Shown here: positions 15,801 to 25,247 of the stretch, piece after piece
How the letters are laid out: every line of letters starts with the position of its first letter
Position numbering within the stretch: position 1 is the stretch's first letter
Source of the DNA: JAHEFU01 sp020440645
GTDB lineage: Bacteria; 4484-113; JAFGCY01
Direction: 5' to 3'
NCBI GenBank assembly: GCA_020440645.1
Contig: JAGRNR010000010.1
Coordinates: forward strand, 1 to 64,000
DNA: 64,000 nt
Program-made: the position numbers and the translations under genes
Notes under the pieces: generated by a model
Told to the model about the DNA's origin: nothing
The model's database searches: none
The model's input: only the letters and a program-made list of their open reading frames with translations

Positions 15801-17247
15801 CCTGGTCATCCACCACGCGCAGCTTGGCGTTGTAAGTGCCAGGCGTCATGTACGTGTTGGCGGCGCCGGTAACGTGCACAATGTCCGTGTCATCCCAGAC
15901 GTCGTAGGTACCGTCACCGTCGAAGTCCCATCCTCCACCAACGATGCTGCCGTCGAAGTCCGTGCTGTCAGTCCCACTGAAGCTGACATCCAGCGGTGCT
16001 TCGCCGGATGCCACGTCTGACATGGCAACGGCCACAGGGCGACTGTTGCCGCTGATGACCAGGCTGACGGAGCCAAGCGCAATCGCTGTGCCTTCCGAGC
16101 CGGTGGCCCGCACGCGTGGACGGATGATGCCGAGCCTTGAAGTGTCAACCTGGGCAGATCCAGATGTGTCACCGGTGATGTCGTATGTGCCGTCGCCATC
16201 CACGTCGAAGTCATAGGACTCAGCGCCAGAGGCTGAGAGGGAGATGCCTTCAGCAAGTGAGCCACTGGGCTTGTCCACAGCCAAGGTCAGGACAGGTGCA
16301 TTGCCAGAGATCGGAGTAGCCGAGATGATGCCACTGAGCGCAGACTCATTACCGGAGATGTCAATTGCGGAAATACGGATGTATGTCTGTTCTGATGCCG
16401 GCAGTTGATGCTGGGTGAGCCCTTCCATGCTGTCAACATGCTGCACACCGGCTGAGCTGCCACTGATGAAGCTGCGGCTGCTGTGGTAGATCCTGTATCC
16501 TGCAAGCTCACCTTCGATCACGGGATCCCAGTCAAGCAGCAGTCCGCCGTCCAGAGCTGTTGCGGCCAGGCCCGTGGGCTGGTCAGGAGCGGTAGTGTCC
16601 GCAGGGTCTTCCGTGTTCACGCCGATGCCGACCACATCAGCAGCACTGCCTCCGCTCACGAGCACGCTGATGAAGAGGCTGCCGAGGCTGGATGTGTATG
16701 GCCCCTGCAGGGCGGTGGTGATGCGCACATGGTTGTCAGTGAAGGGGCCGTGCCAGTTCCAGCGTCCGCTGCCGTAGTCCGCCAGGCCGAGGTAGTAGCC
16801 CTTGCCGGCGAGCAGGTTGGCATCCACGCTGACCACGCCGGGATGGCCGCCACCGAGTGGGATGCGGTACATCGCCTGGCTGGTTGCTTCCGCTTCACTG
16901 ACCAGCTGGCTGGCCTCGCCGTTGTCTGTCACATCGCCGGAGGAACTGAAGCGCTCCACACCGGGGATGAATTCGCTTTCAAGGTTGATGCCACTGGCGG
17001 AACGTTCGGCCGGGACAACCAGTCCATCGGCGTCGAGCTGCTCCCAGGGCTGCAAACGGTCCTCAGGCAGGCTGGCTGGCCAGCTGGACAGTCCAGCTTC
17101 GGGCTGCAGGTTTTGTTCCCCTGGACTGTCCACTTTGATGGATGTGCGGCTGGCCCCGCAGGATGCCAGGGTAAGGAGCACTGCGACCAGCAGGAGCTTG
17201 GATAAAGCAGGCAGGGCAAGGCGAAGCTGAAGACAATGAGAGGACAT
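12853..17247 (-). CDS. giant lipoprotein: FN3, PKD repeats and two 8-blade PQQ-like propellers
   Basis: A 1464-residue surface lipoprotein. Seen: lipobox LASC after a signal beginning MSSHCLQ; a ~130-residue N-terminal domain with YGSGRWNWHGPF that recurs in four other proteins here; an FN3-like domain (PTGLAATALDGGLLLDWD); PKD domains ending in [WD]DFDGDGTYD-type strands; then eight PQQ-like blades of the form PAIGADGTIYVGS..LYA..PDG..KW; another PKD domain (EWDFDGDGSFEE); then a second set of eight blades. PKD and FN3 are adhesion or spacer modules. PQQ-like propellers bind cofactors in quinoprotein dehydrogenases or act as scaffolds; the aspartates here look structural or Ca2+-binding and no enzymatic residues are evident. 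Start 17247 is chosen for its GGAGG at 5 bases; an upstream ATG at 17337 would bury the signal peptide. Confidence 0.88.
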   Translation of the reverse strand: MSSHCLQLRLALPALSKLLLVAVLLTLASCGASRTSIKVDSPGEQNLQPEAGLSSWPASLPEDRLQPWEQLDADGLVVPAERSASGINLESEFIPGVERFSSSGDVTDNGEASQLVSEAEATSQAMYRIPLGGGHPGVVSVDANLLAGKGYYLGLADYGSGRWNWHGPFTDNHVRITTALQGPYTSSLGSLFISVLVSGGSAADVVGIGVNTEDPADTTAPDQPTGLAATALDGGLLLDWDPVIEGELAGYRIYHSSRSFISGSSAGVQHVDSMEGLTQHQLPASEQTYIRISAIDISGNESALSGIISATPISGNAPVLTLAVDKPSGSLAEGISLSASGAESYDFDVDGDGTYDITGDTSGSAQVDTSRLGIIRPRVRATGSEGTAIALGSVSLVISGNSRPVAVAMSDVASGEAPLDVSFSGTDSTDFDGSIVGGGWDFDGDGTYDVWDDTDIVHVTGAANTYMTPGTYNAKLRVVDDQGAWDVDTVAITGSDAPVANMSPTATLQVDTLSGDAPLQVNFSAFGSFDPDGVIVEYAWDWDGDGLYDSFGESTLASHVFTEAGSPQVRLRVEDNAGARATETVVITVNVPGNAMPVAAISVDQDRLLVGQSVSFDASASMDPDGSIVSYEWDFNGDGAWDASGGSPVVSHSYVTQAGYDAVVRVTDNNGAQSTAGTQLAATNTVWSGFGHDTLNSHRSQFRGPQSYNLRWSYDTGAYMQFGAPAIAPDATVYFGSGDDIYAVGPDGSMKWKFATNSSVSSSPAIGADGTIYVGSNDKRVYALSPDGTQKWKFGTGGFIVSGPAIGADGTIYAGSSDNKLYAINPDGTLRWSVVTGGFAFSGAALGTDGAIYFSSVDAHLYAINPDGTTRWSFATTDSIASNPAIGSDGTIYITCQDNRLYAVNPDGSEKWNYLAGSMVFASPAVGADGTVYFGSLNSNLYAINTDGTLAWSYNSGGGIDSTPAIGSDGVIYFGNNGSKLTALNPDGSLLWQQTLGDDITNAPSIGADGTLYVGCSDGLLYAIGANQPQNSVPTADLEADKTTGFAPFTISFDASGSTDSDGEIVLYEWDFDGDGSFEESGSSATASYTYPVYGWYSALVRVTDDQGATDSASLPITLPSEWSMLGGTPRHTGQSMYNGAQSNALNWSYTAGDEIWCSPALAPDGTVYFGCRDNSIYALNPDGSFKWSYATGAVVSRSSPAVGTDGTVYIGSTDDNLYALNPDGSLKWSFAAGGVVVSSPAIGPDGVVYVGSYNNKLYAIYPDGSQKWSFATGGFIASSPAIAEDGTVYFGSADDNLYAVNPDGSGKWSFTTGNIIHAAPAIGADGTIYVGSQDTKLYAILPNGTKDWDFTTGGSINFQAAVASDGTIYVGSSDSKLYAINPNGTEKWNYSTGAGIDCAPAIGLDGIIYVGSKDNSLYAVNPNGNLNWSYATGGQITLGGTAIGSDGTVYFGSADNKLYAVGP

Positions 17248-17364
17248 GGGGGCCTCCGGCGGATTCACGATCAGAACAGGCCGGTTGCTTTGCACTGGCC
17301 TGGCTACAATTCTAGTTTGCACCAAGCTGGAGAACAATACTGAAACTGGTTTGGGCCGGATTCA

Positions 17365-19272
17365 CTAGAGCGAAATCTGTGAGCTGATCTCCATCACGCG
17401 GTCCTTCGGGATGTTGAAGAAGGCCGTCGGCCGCACCGCGTTCTGCGAAAGGATCGAGAACAGCCAGGCTCGCCATCGGCCCATGCCATGCCCCCCCTCG
17501 GCCAGTACTATCTCGTTGCCAAGGAAGAAGGTGGCACTGCTGATCGGTGGCGTGGGCGTGTCCCTGCGGGACAGCAGGTCCTGCACATCCGGGTCCTCCA
17601 TGAAGCCGTAATGCGCAACCATGCGCACGAATCCATGGCCGAGCTCCTCCACCTTGACGCGCTGTGAATTCTCCACATAGGGCTGTTCCTCGGTGACGAT
17701 TGTCAGCAGCACCACCTGCTTGTGCACCACATGGTTGTGCAGGAAGTTGTGCACCAGCGCCGGCGGCGTGCCCTCCGAGTTGCTCGTCATGAACACGGCT
17801 GTGCCGGGCACCCGGCGGCTGTGGTCATCCTTCATTCGCCTGTAGAACTCCTCCAGCGGGACGATGGTCTCCTTGATCTGCTCCCACAGGAGCAGCCGGC
17901 CCTTCTTCCAGGTGGTCATCAGCAGGAACACGATGGCGGCGATCGTCAGCGGGAACCAGCCGCCCTGGGTGATCTTGACCACGTTGCCACTGAAGAAGGT
18001 CAGGTCCACGCTCAGCAGCAGCAGCGTCAGGCCGCCGCTGGCCCAGCGGCTCCAGCCCCAGCGGTGGCGGGCCACGAAGTAGGCGAGGATGGTTGTGATC
18101 ACCATCGTGGTGGCGACCGCGATGCCGTAGGCCGCCGCCAGGTTGGCGGAGGAACCGAAGCCGAGCACGAGGCCGATCGTTGCCACCATCAGGATCCAGT
18201 TGATCGTCGGCACATAGATCTGTCCGATCTCCTTCTCAGATGTGTGCAGGATCGGCATGCGCGGCCAGTAGCCGAGCATCGTGGCCTGGCGCGTGATCGA
18301 GAATGCGCCGGAGATCACGGCCTGCGAGGCGATCACCGTGGCACAGGTTGCCAGGAGCAGCAGTGGCAGCAGGGCCCAGGCCGGTGCCATGTTGTAGAAC
18401 GGGTTCTCCACCGCCTCCGGGTTGGCAAGCAGCAGTGCCCCCTGGCCGAAGTAGTTGAGCAGCAGGGCCGGCAGCACGAGGATGAACCAGGTCAGGCGGA
18501 TTGGCTTGGCGCCGAAGTGCCCCATGTCCGCATACAGCGCCTCACCGCCGGTGACGACGAGGAACACGCTGCCCATCACAATGAAGCCGATGTGCTTGCT
18601 GCCCAGCAGGAAGGCCAGTGCGTAGGTCGGGCTGACGGCGGCAAGGATCGCCGGATGCTGGGCGATCTGCACGATGCCCAGCAGGGCCAGCACCGAGAAC
18701 CAGACGAGCGAGATCGGGCCAAACACGGCTCCGACACCGGCAGTGCCACGCCGCTGGAAGGAGAACAGCAGGATCAGAATCACAACGGTGATTGGCACGA
18801 TGTAGTGCGTCAGAGAGGGGGCGGCAACCTGCAGTCCCTCCACCGCGCCGAGCACGGAGATCGCCGGGGTGATCATGCCGTCACCGTAGAGCAGTGCGGC
18901 ACCGAACAGGCCGAACATCATGATCAGGCGCTTGAGCTTTGGGCGGTGGTCCTCCTGCTGGGCGGCCAGCGCTGCCAGCGCGAGTTCGCCACCTTCACCA
19001 CGGTTGTCAGCCCGCATCACATAGGCAAGGTACTTGAGCGTGATCACGATGTTCATGGACCAGAACACCAGTGACAGCACGCCATATATGTTTGCCTGGT
19101 TTATCGGAACGGAGTGCGAACCATGGAAGCATTCGCGGATCGCGTACAGCGGGCTAGTGCCGATGTCCCCGAACACCACACCGAGCGAGGCAAGGCAGAG
19201 CGCGGCAAGGTACTTGCCTGCCGGCGTCTTGTCGTGAGCATGCCCTCCGTGGGCGGATTCCCTTTCTGACAT
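17365..19272 (-). CDS. kup: Kup/Trk-type low-affinity potassium transporter
   Basis: A 635-residue KUP family K+ uptake protein of the inner membrane (H+-coupled). Seen: N-terminal LASLGVVFGDIGTSPLYAIRECF, the family hallmark, then YGDGMITPAISVLGAVEGL, GGEALYADMGHFG, YFGQGALLLANPEA, and about twelve hydrophobic helices to residue ~455, followed by a soluble C-terminal domain. Length is normal. A good GAGGTG lies before ATG 19272, and TATACT on the minus strand around 19290 is a likely -10 box. It sits between two PKD/propeller lipoprotein genes on the same strand, with no obvious functional link. Confidence 0.97.
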   Translation of the reverse strand: MSERESAHGGHAHDKTPAGKYLAALCLASLGVVFGDIGTSPLYAIRECFHGSHSVPINQANIYGVLSLVFWSMNIVITLKYLAYVMRADNRGEGGELALAALAAQQEDHRPKLKRLIMMFGLFGAALLYGDGMITPAISVLGAVEGLQVAAPSLTHYIVPITVVILILLFSFQRRGTAGVGAVFGPISLVWFSVLALLGIVQIAQHPAILAAVSPTYALAFLLGSKHIGFIVMGSVFLVVTGGEALYADMGHFGAKPIRLTWFILVLPALLLNYFGQGALLLANPEAVENPFYNMAPAWALLPLLLLATCATVIASQAVISGAFSITRQATMLGYWPRMPILHTSEKEIGQIYVPTINWILMVATIGLVLGFGSSANLAAAYGIAVATTMVITTILAYFVARHRWGWSRWASGGLTLLLLSVDLTFFSGNVVKITQGGWFPLTIAAIVFLLMTTWKKGRLLLWEQIKETIVPLEEFYRRMKDDHSRRVPGTAVFMTSNSEGTPPALVHNFLHNHVVHKQVVLLTIVTEEQPYVENSQRVKVEELGHGFVRMVAHYGFMEDPDVQDLLSRRDTPTPPISSATFFLGNEIVLAEGGHGMGRWRAWLFSILSQNAVRPTAFFNIPKDRVMEISSQISL

Positions 19273-19334
19273 GGGTCACCTCTTCGGGGGCGCAGTATAG
19301 CACCGGCCCGGGGAGATGGGTGTGGTCTGCCCGG

Positions 19335-22300
19335 CTAGGTAGTCGGGCCGAAGCAGAACAGGATGCCATCCCTGTTTCCCGCATAGAGCTTGCCGTCCCC
19401 GCCGATCGTGGCCCGGTTGTAGAAGTCGCTGCCGATATCATTTGACCAGCCAAGCGATCCGTTGGGGTTCACGGCAAACACTGTTCCCGTTTCATCCAGG
19501 GTGTAGATCACTCCATTGTTTCCGATTGAAGGTGTGGCGTACAGGCCTGACATAGGATAAGACCACTGGAATACACCGGAGGAGTTGAGCGCGTCCATGC
19601 CACCCAAGTGGCATATGTAGACCGCACCATCAGCTGCAGTTGCGATGGAGCCCACCCCGGCAAACGGCACGAGATAGGACCACGCGAATACACCGGACTC
19701 GTCCACTGCCACAACGACGCCAGTAGTGCGGACCAGCACGTTTCCACTGCTGTCCAGTGTCACCGTACTGCTGATTGAGCCACCTGTCAGGAATTCCCAG
19801 ATGAATCCGCCATTGGAATCCAGCTTGTAGATCTTGCCATCGTTGCTGCCGACGTATACATTGCCACTTTGGTCTATCGCCGGTGCGCCTTCAATGTTGC
19901 CGGCGGTTGTATATGACCAGCTCAGTGTCCCGTCCGGGTTGAAGGCGTAGAGCGTGTCATCGTAACCACCGAAGTAGATCCTGCCATCCTCTCCAACGGT
20001 GGCGGGCGCCGTGATCGGCGCACCGCTGTTGTAGAACCAGCGCAGCGTGCCATCGGGGTTGATCGCGCGGAACTTGCCGTCATTGCTGCCGAAGTAGATC
20101 GCGCCGTCATGGCCGATCACAGGCGTGGAATTGATGTCGTCAGCGGTCTGGACATACCACTGCTGCTGGCCGATGGAATTGAATGCGTACAGCCTGTTGT
20201 CCTTGTTGCCAATGTAGATCGTGCCATCCGCTGCGATCACCGCAGCGGTAAGGTACCAGTCAGTGGCGTCACTGTTGGTCCAGGCAACGCTGCCACTGGA
20301 CGGGCCATCGACAGTGCACTGTGCGCTGTTGCGGGTGTCAAAACCGAAGGAGAACCAGGGGCCGGGCCTGATCCAGGCCTCGGCCAGCACCGTATCCTGG
20401 GCACCGCTGTCATCCGTCACACGCAGTCTGGCTGTGTACTTGCCAACCTTGGCATAGGTGTGGACCAGGCTGGAGGAACCATAACCGTCGTATACTCCAT
20501 CGTTTTCAAAATCCCATTCGTAGTTGACGATGCTGCCATCCGGATCGAGGCTGCCTGAACCGTCCAGGCTGACAGAGAATGGCTCACCGCCCACATCGGT
20601 GACAATGAGGTCGGCCACTGGCGACAGGTTGCCCGGTACCGTGACTGTGATCTCCTCGGTGGTTGTGGCCCGTGCGCCGTCGTTGTCCTCCACCCGCAGG
20701 CGCATCGTGAATACGCCCGGCTCAGTGTACGTGTGGCTGGCATTGGTGGACTCACCAACCGCGTCGTAAAGGCCGTCACCGTCCCAGTCCCAGGCGAATT
20801 CGACGATGCTGCCGTCAGGGTCCTGGCTGCCGAAGGCGGAGAAGCCGACCGTCAGTGGCAGGTCACCGCTGGACTGGTCCACCTGCAGCGTCGCGGTCGG
20901 CGGCTGGTTGCCCACCCCACCTTCGGTGACGACGATCGCAACCGTGTCCACGTCCCATGCTCCCAGGTTGTCACTTACGCGCAGCTTGGCATTGAAAACT
21001 CCGGCAGTACCGTATTCATTCATCTTCAGCAGGCTGGCAGGCTGGGCATCACCCATCGAGTCGAAGATCCCGTCGCCGTCGAAATCCCAGGCCGTGCCTG
21101 CAAGTGTGCCGTCGAAGTCCGTGCTCTGTGATCCGTCCAGGTTGACAGTCAGCGGAGCCACTCCGGTGGAGGGGCTGGCCAGCAGGCTGGCAACCGGGCG
21201 GCTGTTGCCGCCGATCACGAGGCTGACTGCCCCGAGTGAGAAGGCCACACCTTCGCTGTCCCAGCCGCGTACCCGCGGACGGATGATGCCGAGGCGTGTG
21301 CTGTCAACATTGGCCACTCCGCTGGTATTGCCGGCGATGTCAAAGCTGCCGTCACCATCGATGTCGAAGTCGTAGCTGGCGGCACCGCTGGCAGTCAGGC
21401 TGATGTCGTCAAGCAGCAGGCCACTCGGCTTGCTCAGGTCCAGGCCCAGCAGCGGGGGGCTGCCGGCCTGCGGGACCGCGCTGGCGATTTCACTCAACGC
21501 TGATTCATTTCCTGACGTGTCCACGGCTGAAATCCTGAAGAAGGTCTCACCCGTTGCAGGAAACAGCAGCTCATTGCGGCCCTCCAGGCTGTCAAGCCGG
21601 CTGACCCCGGCAGCGTTGCCATTGATGAATTCGCTGTTGGAATGGTAAATCCGGTATCCCGCAAGGTCCGCGGCGTCAATGTCCTGCCAGTTGAGCAGCA
21701 CCGCGCCGGGCATGGCCTGGGCCAGCAGCCCCTCCGGCACGGGCGGAGCCTCAGTGTTGTCAGGTTCAATCGGGTTCGTGCTCAACCCGACCACGTCACA
21801 TGAGGAATCCCCTCCCACCAGCACACAGGCGAAGATGTTCCCGAAGGGACTGGCGAAGGGCCCGGAGCCGGCCAGCGACAGGCGCACATGGTTGTCAGAG
21901 AATGGCCCATGCCATTCCCAACGGCCGCTGCCGTAATCAGCGATGCCAACAAAGTAGCCCTTGCCTGACAGCAGGTTTGCATCGACAGCCAGCACGCCCG
22001 GACCTTCGCTGCCGCTGGACAAGCGGTAGATCGCCCAGGCTACGCTGCCAGTGGGGGCATCCAGCCGGCAGGCTTCACCATTGTCAGTGCTTCCGGTGGA
22101 GGAGCTGAAGCGCTCCACGCCGGGGGTGAAGTCACTGAACAGGTTGATGCCACTGGCGTTCCGAGCGGCCGGGATCACCTTGCCATTTCCATCCAGCTGC
22201 TCCCAGGGCTGCACGCCGTCAAGCGGGAGCGTGGACGGCCATTCCGCGGCTGGGTCCTGCTTGCCTGCAGTCAGAGTGATATCAGCCTGCTGTTGTGGGA

Positions 22301-22409
22301 CGCTTGCGTTGTTGCCTCCACAGGAGGAGACTATGGTGCTGAGTGCAAGGGCCAGCATCAGCAGCACAGGGCGCAGGGGGCCGCCGGACAGGTGGCAATA
22401 TGACCGCAT
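19335..22409 (-). CDS. large lipoprotein: FN3, PKD repeats and one 8-blade PQQ-like propeller
   Basis: A 1024-residue paralogue of the protein at 12853-17247, lacking the second propeller. Seen: signal with lipobox VSSC; N-terminal conserved domain with YGSGRWEWHGPF; an FN3-like domain (AGYRIYHSNSEFINGNAAG); PKD repeats with AWDFDGDGIFDS, AWDWDGDGLYDA and EWDFENDGVYDG strands; then eight PQQ-like blades such as IGHDGAIYFGSNDGKFRAINPDG. Blades five and six have lost the canonical GS..LYA motif. Start 22409 follows GGAG at six bases, and the in-frame ATG at 22421 overlaps that site. Probably an outer-surface structural or binding protein; ligand unknown. Confidence 0.87.
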   Translation of the reverse strand: MRSYCHLSGGPLRPVLLMLALALSTIVSSCGGNNASVPQQQADITLTAGKQDPAAEWPSTLPLDGVQPWEQLDGNGKVIPAARNASGINLFSDFTPGVERFSSSTGSTDNGEACRLDAPTGSVAWAIYRLSSGSEGPGVLAVDANLLSGKGYFVGIADYGSGRWEWHGPFSDNHVRLSLAGSGPFASPFGNIFACVLVGGDSSCDVVGLSTNPIEPDNTEAPPVPEGLLAQAMPGAVLLNWQDIDAADLAGYRIYHSNSEFINGNAAGVSRLDSLEGRNELLFPATGETFFRISAVDTSGNESALSEIASAVPQAGSPPLLGLDLSKPSGLLLDDISLTASGAASYDFDIDGDGSFDIAGNTSGVANVDSTRLGIIRPRVRGWDSEGVAFSLGAVSLVIGGNSRPVASLLASPSTGVAPLTVNLDGSQSTDFDGTLAGTAWDFDGDGIFDSMGDAQPASLLKMNEYGTAGVFNAKLRVSDNLGAWDVDTVAIVVTEGGVGNQPPTATLQVDQSSGDLPLTVGFSAFGSQDPDGSIVEFAWDWDGDGLYDAVGESTNASHTYTEPGVFTMRLRVEDNDGARATTTEEITVTVPGNLSPVADLIVTDVGGEPFSVSLDGSGSLDPDGSIVNYEWDFENDGVYDGYGSSSLVHTYAKVGKYTARLRVTDDSGAQDTVLAEAWIRPGPWFSFGFDTRNSAQCTVDGPSSGSVAWTNSDATDWYLTAAVIAADGTIYIGNKDNRLYAFNSIGQQQWYVQTADDINSTPVIGHDGAIYFGSNDGKFRAINPDGTLRWFYNSGAPITAPATVGEDGRIYFGGYDDTLYAFNPDGTLSWSYTTAGNIEGAPAIDQSGNVYVGSNDGKIYKLDSNGGFIWEFLTGGSISSTVTLDSSGNVLVRTTGVVVAVDESGVFAWSYLVPFAGVGSIATAADGAVYICHLGGMDALNSSGVFQWSYPMSGLYATPSIGNNGVIYTLDETGTVFAVNPNGSLGWSNDIGSDFYNRATIGGDGKLYAGNRDGILFCFGPTT

Positions 22410-22524
22410 GGCAGTCTCCATTGAGTGACTTCAAGTAACCCGGATTATGTCCGGCGACTGAATGTACTGGACTAAGGGCTCGGACGTCAATAGGTCTGGT
22501 CCATCACCCAATTGGCGTGTCGTA

Positions 22525-25101
22525 TCAGTCCCAGTGGTCCTCGCAGTAGTCGATGATGCCCTCGAAGACTCGGATGTAGTTGAAGTTCGTCTGGATGCCG
22601 TGCGAGTCACGCGGGAAGAGCTTCAGTTCCACGTTGATGCCCTCCTCATGTGACTTCTCAAGGTACTGTGCTACGGTCTGGAACAGCGTGTTGTTGTCCT
22701 TCAGCCCATGCATGATCAGCAGGTCGCCGGTGATGTTCTCCAGGTATTCGCTTGCGTTGCTGCGTTCGTAGGCATCCTCGCTGCCGGGCAGCTTGCCAAC
22801 GCGGCTGGTGGAGTACCAGTAGTTGTAGTTGTCCCAGTCGATTGCCGGCGCCACGGCCACGCCGACGGGGAACTCACCGGGTGCCATGCCCATCATCATC
22901 AGCGTCATGAAGCCGCCGTAGCTCCAGCCCCAGATCGCACTGCGCTCGCGGTCCGCGCCATAGTTGTCAACGAGGTAATCACGCACCACGAGGATGTCGT
23001 CAACCTCGGGTGTACCGAGCCGGCCCTTGACGTCGATGCGCCAGTCCCGGCCATAGCCTTCGCTGCCGCGGAAGTCCGGCACGGCTACGATCCAGCCCTT
23101 CTCCTGGGCCAGCCAGGCGAAGTACATGTCAAACCACTGCGGCACATCCTTCACGCGCTGGGCGTAGCCAGCACCGTGCGCGTAGACCAGCAGCGGGTAG
23201 CTGCAGCTGCAGTCAAAGTCGTCCGGCAGGAAGAGCTTGGTGGACACCGTGCCCGTTTCGCCACTGACCTCGAGAGGCGTCTTAGTCGGCAGGTCGATGA
23301 TCTCGTAGTTCCAGCTATCCACCCAGGCGTCGAACTCCGGGCAGTCGCGGTCAATCAGCGTCCACATCGGCAGGATGCCATCCTCGCCGGACTCGAGCCG
23401 CCTGGCTGCCAGCAGCAGGTCAATCTCCGCCAGCTTCGACATCCGGCGCGGGGACTGCGCACTGACCATCAGCAGCTGCTGGCCTTCGTTGACAGCGCTG
23501 ATGTCCGTCCAGGCATTGCCACCGGCCAGCATCAGGTCGCGCCTGGAAGCAAGATCGAACAGCATCAGCTGCCGGCTGGCGGGAGTCGGGGCGGCCAGCT
23601 GCAGCACCATCATGTCATGCCTGTCTAGATACAGCCAGCCGGTGACTTCCTTGTCCATGTTGCTCAGCTTCTGCGCCATATGGCTGATATGCACCGCCTC
23701 TTCCTCTGCTGCTTCTGCTTCTGATTCTGTTTCTCCTTCTCCTTCTGTTTCTGTTTCAGCATCGTCGTCAGTTTCGGGGACGTACTCAGGGTCAGGCACC
23801 AGTGAGTACAGTGCGCACAGCCCGTCCTTCTCGCTGACCAGCCAGAGCGAACCGTCAGCCCGCCAGCCACAGCCTGTGCGGCTGCCATTGATCCAGCCGC
23901 TGTCATCCTCGCTGTAGGCCAGCTCGATGTCAGCGCCGTCGCCTTCCTCGTGGGGAGTGAGCAGGTAGACCCGGTAGCCCATCACGTCCGTTGTCACGAT
24001 GCTCAGCAGCAGGCGGTTGTCACCTTCCACCGGAGACCAGTCGATGCCGTAGATCCAGTAATGCGGCTCGTCCGGGATCTCCACGTCGAACTGCCAGGGA
24101 TTCTCCTCCGACATGTCGCGCATGAAGAAGCTGACCTTCTCCGGCGTGTCCTGCGGACGGGCATAGCGGTTCGTGGTGTGGTAGGGATTCTCCTCGAACA
24201 GCTCAGGAATCTCCGTCTGGCGCACGCTGCGGTAGTCCCGCCGCGAAAATGCCAGCCAGCGCCCATCACGGCTCAGCGAATAGCCGTCAGTGTTGGCATA
24301 TTCGCCCTGCCCGCCGTCCGTCAGCTGCACAAGCTCACCGCTGATGCTGTCCCAGCTGTAGATGTCAGCTGCACTGGTCAGCAGGAACTGGCTGCGTCCG
24401 CGCAGGCGCTGCACTCCACTCCAGCCATTCTCATGCTTCATGCGCAGCACGGGCTCGGGGTCTGCGCTGTCCATGTCCATCGAGTAGATCCGTCCGCCGT
24501 AGCTCCAGAACAGCTCGTGGCTGTCCATGCGCCATTCGCAACCGCCGATCCCGCCGAAGTTGTCGAAACTCTTCTGCAGTTCCTCCTCGAATTCCTCGCG
24601 GCGCTCCTCCTCGTCGAACTCCTCGACTTCCTCTTCCTCAGTTGCGTCATCGCTTCCATTGCCTGAATCGAGCTGCTCCTCGTCGTCACCACCACTGCCA
24701 GAGTCCACACCTTCTCCGTCATTGCCTTGCGTGTCCTCTTCCTGAAGATCCGCATCCTTAGCGGGATGCTTCTTTTCCCAGGCTTCACGGTCCTTCTTCA
24801 GGTCACGTTCGAACTCACGACGCCTGCGGGTTTCGTACTCGGTCCAGAGGTCGGTGTACTGCTTCTTTTCCTTGCTGTCACGGTCCAGCACCCAAAGGTT
24901 GCGGATGCTCTGGCCGGTCTCATCCCAGCCCATCGCCACGAAGCGGCCGTCATCCGAGACTGATACCGAGCCAGAGCTGGTGCCGAAGGGGAAGGGCCGG
25001 CGGTAGAGCTCATCAAGCGTGAACGGTGAACCGGCGGAGGCAATCGTGGAAGCCAGCAGCAGGCACAGGGCCGCCAGCGGGATGATCCGGGAAGTACGCA
25101 T
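22525..25101 (-). CDS. S9 family (prolyl oligopeptidase/DPP-IV-like) serine peptidase, exported
   Basis: An 858-residue exported S9 peptidase. Seen: signal peptide MRTSRIIPLAALCLLLASTIASA; an N-terminal propeller region to ~residue 610; a C-terminal alpha/beta-hydrolase domain with nucleophile Ser in GWSYGGFM, catalytic Asp in HGLKDNNT and catalytic His in FPRDSHGI. The family cleaves short proline-containing peptides outside the cytoplasm. Odd: two strongly acidic low-complexity insertions in the propeller part, about residues 110-190 (Asp/Glu/Ser/Gly) and ~425-460 (Glu/Thr, encoded by a TTC/TTCTGT-type microsatellite at 23700-23762). The start at ATG 25101 is supported by TACCAT six bases upstream and by the signal peptide; an upstream in-frame start at 25137 would add 12 residues before it. 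Confidence 0.93.
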   Translation of the reverse strand: MRTSRIIPLAALCLLLASTIASAGSPFTLDELYRRPFPFGTSSGSVSVSDDGRFVAMGWDETGQSIRNLWVLDRDSKEKKQYTDLWTEYETRRRREFERDLKKDREAWEKKHPAKDADLQEEDTQGNDGEGVDSGSGGDDEEQLDSGNGSDDATEEEEVEEFDEEERREEFEEELQKSFDNFGGIGGCEWRMDSHELFWSYGGRIYSMDMDSADPEPVLRMKHENGWSGVQRLRGRSQFLLTSAADIYSWDSISGELVQLTDGGQGEYANTDGYSLSRDGRWLAFSRRDYRSVRQTEIPELFEENPYHTTNRYARPQDTPEKVSFFMRDMSEENPWQFDVEIPDEPHYWIYGIDWSPVEGDNRLLLSIVTTDVMGYRVYLLTPHEEGDGADIELAYSEDDSGWINGSRTGCGWRADGSLWLVSEKDGLCALYSLVPDPEYVPETDDDAETETEGEGETESEAEAAEEEAVHISHMAQKLSNMDKEVTGWLYLDRHDMMVLQLAAPTPASRQLMLFDLASRRDLMLAGGNAWTDISAVNEGQQLLMVSAQSPRRMSKLAEIDLLLAARRLESGEDGILPMWTLIDRDCPEFDAWVDSWNYEIIDLPTKTPLEVSGETGTVSTKLFLPDDFDCSCSYPLLVYAHGAGYAQRVKDVPQWFDMYFAWLAQEKGWIVAVPDFRGSEGYGRDWRIDVKGRLGTPEVDDILVVRDYLVDNYGADRERSAIWGWSYGGFMTLMMMGMAPGEFPVGVAVAPAIDWDNYNYWYSTSRVGKLPGSEDAYERSNASEYLENITGDLLIMHGLKDNNTLFQTVAQYLEKSHEEGINVELKLFPRDSHGIQTNFNYIRVFEGIIDYCEDHWD

Positions 25102-25107
25102 CCAAAG

Positions 25108-25113
25108 ATGGTA
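25108..25113 (-). promoter_or_regulatory. -10 box of a leaderless mRNA (S9 peptidase)
   Basis: TACCAT (fits TANNNT) on the minus strand, six bases before ATG 25101, with no Shine-Dalgarno sequence. Confidence 0.45.
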
Positions 25114-25247
25114 GACGCGGATAGCGCGACAGGGCAAGCTGTCACAAATGCGGCGAATCCGGCGTCAGTATCTGTAGCGGATGCCGCTGCGCTTCACTGC
25201 GGGTTGCGGCGGGTAGAATCAGCTTAACAACACTCTGGAGCGGAAGA

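Noticed and set aside
17722..19074. A 450-codon antisense frame opposite kup
   Set aside because: His/Gln/Asp-rich shadow of a membrane-protein gene; kup itself is unambiguous.
12853..22409. PQQ-dependent dehydrogenase activity for the propeller lipoproteins
   Set aside because: Blade motifs match PQQ-like structural repeats, but no catalytic Asp/Cys-Cys or cofactor-binding set is visible; a scaffold role is more likely.
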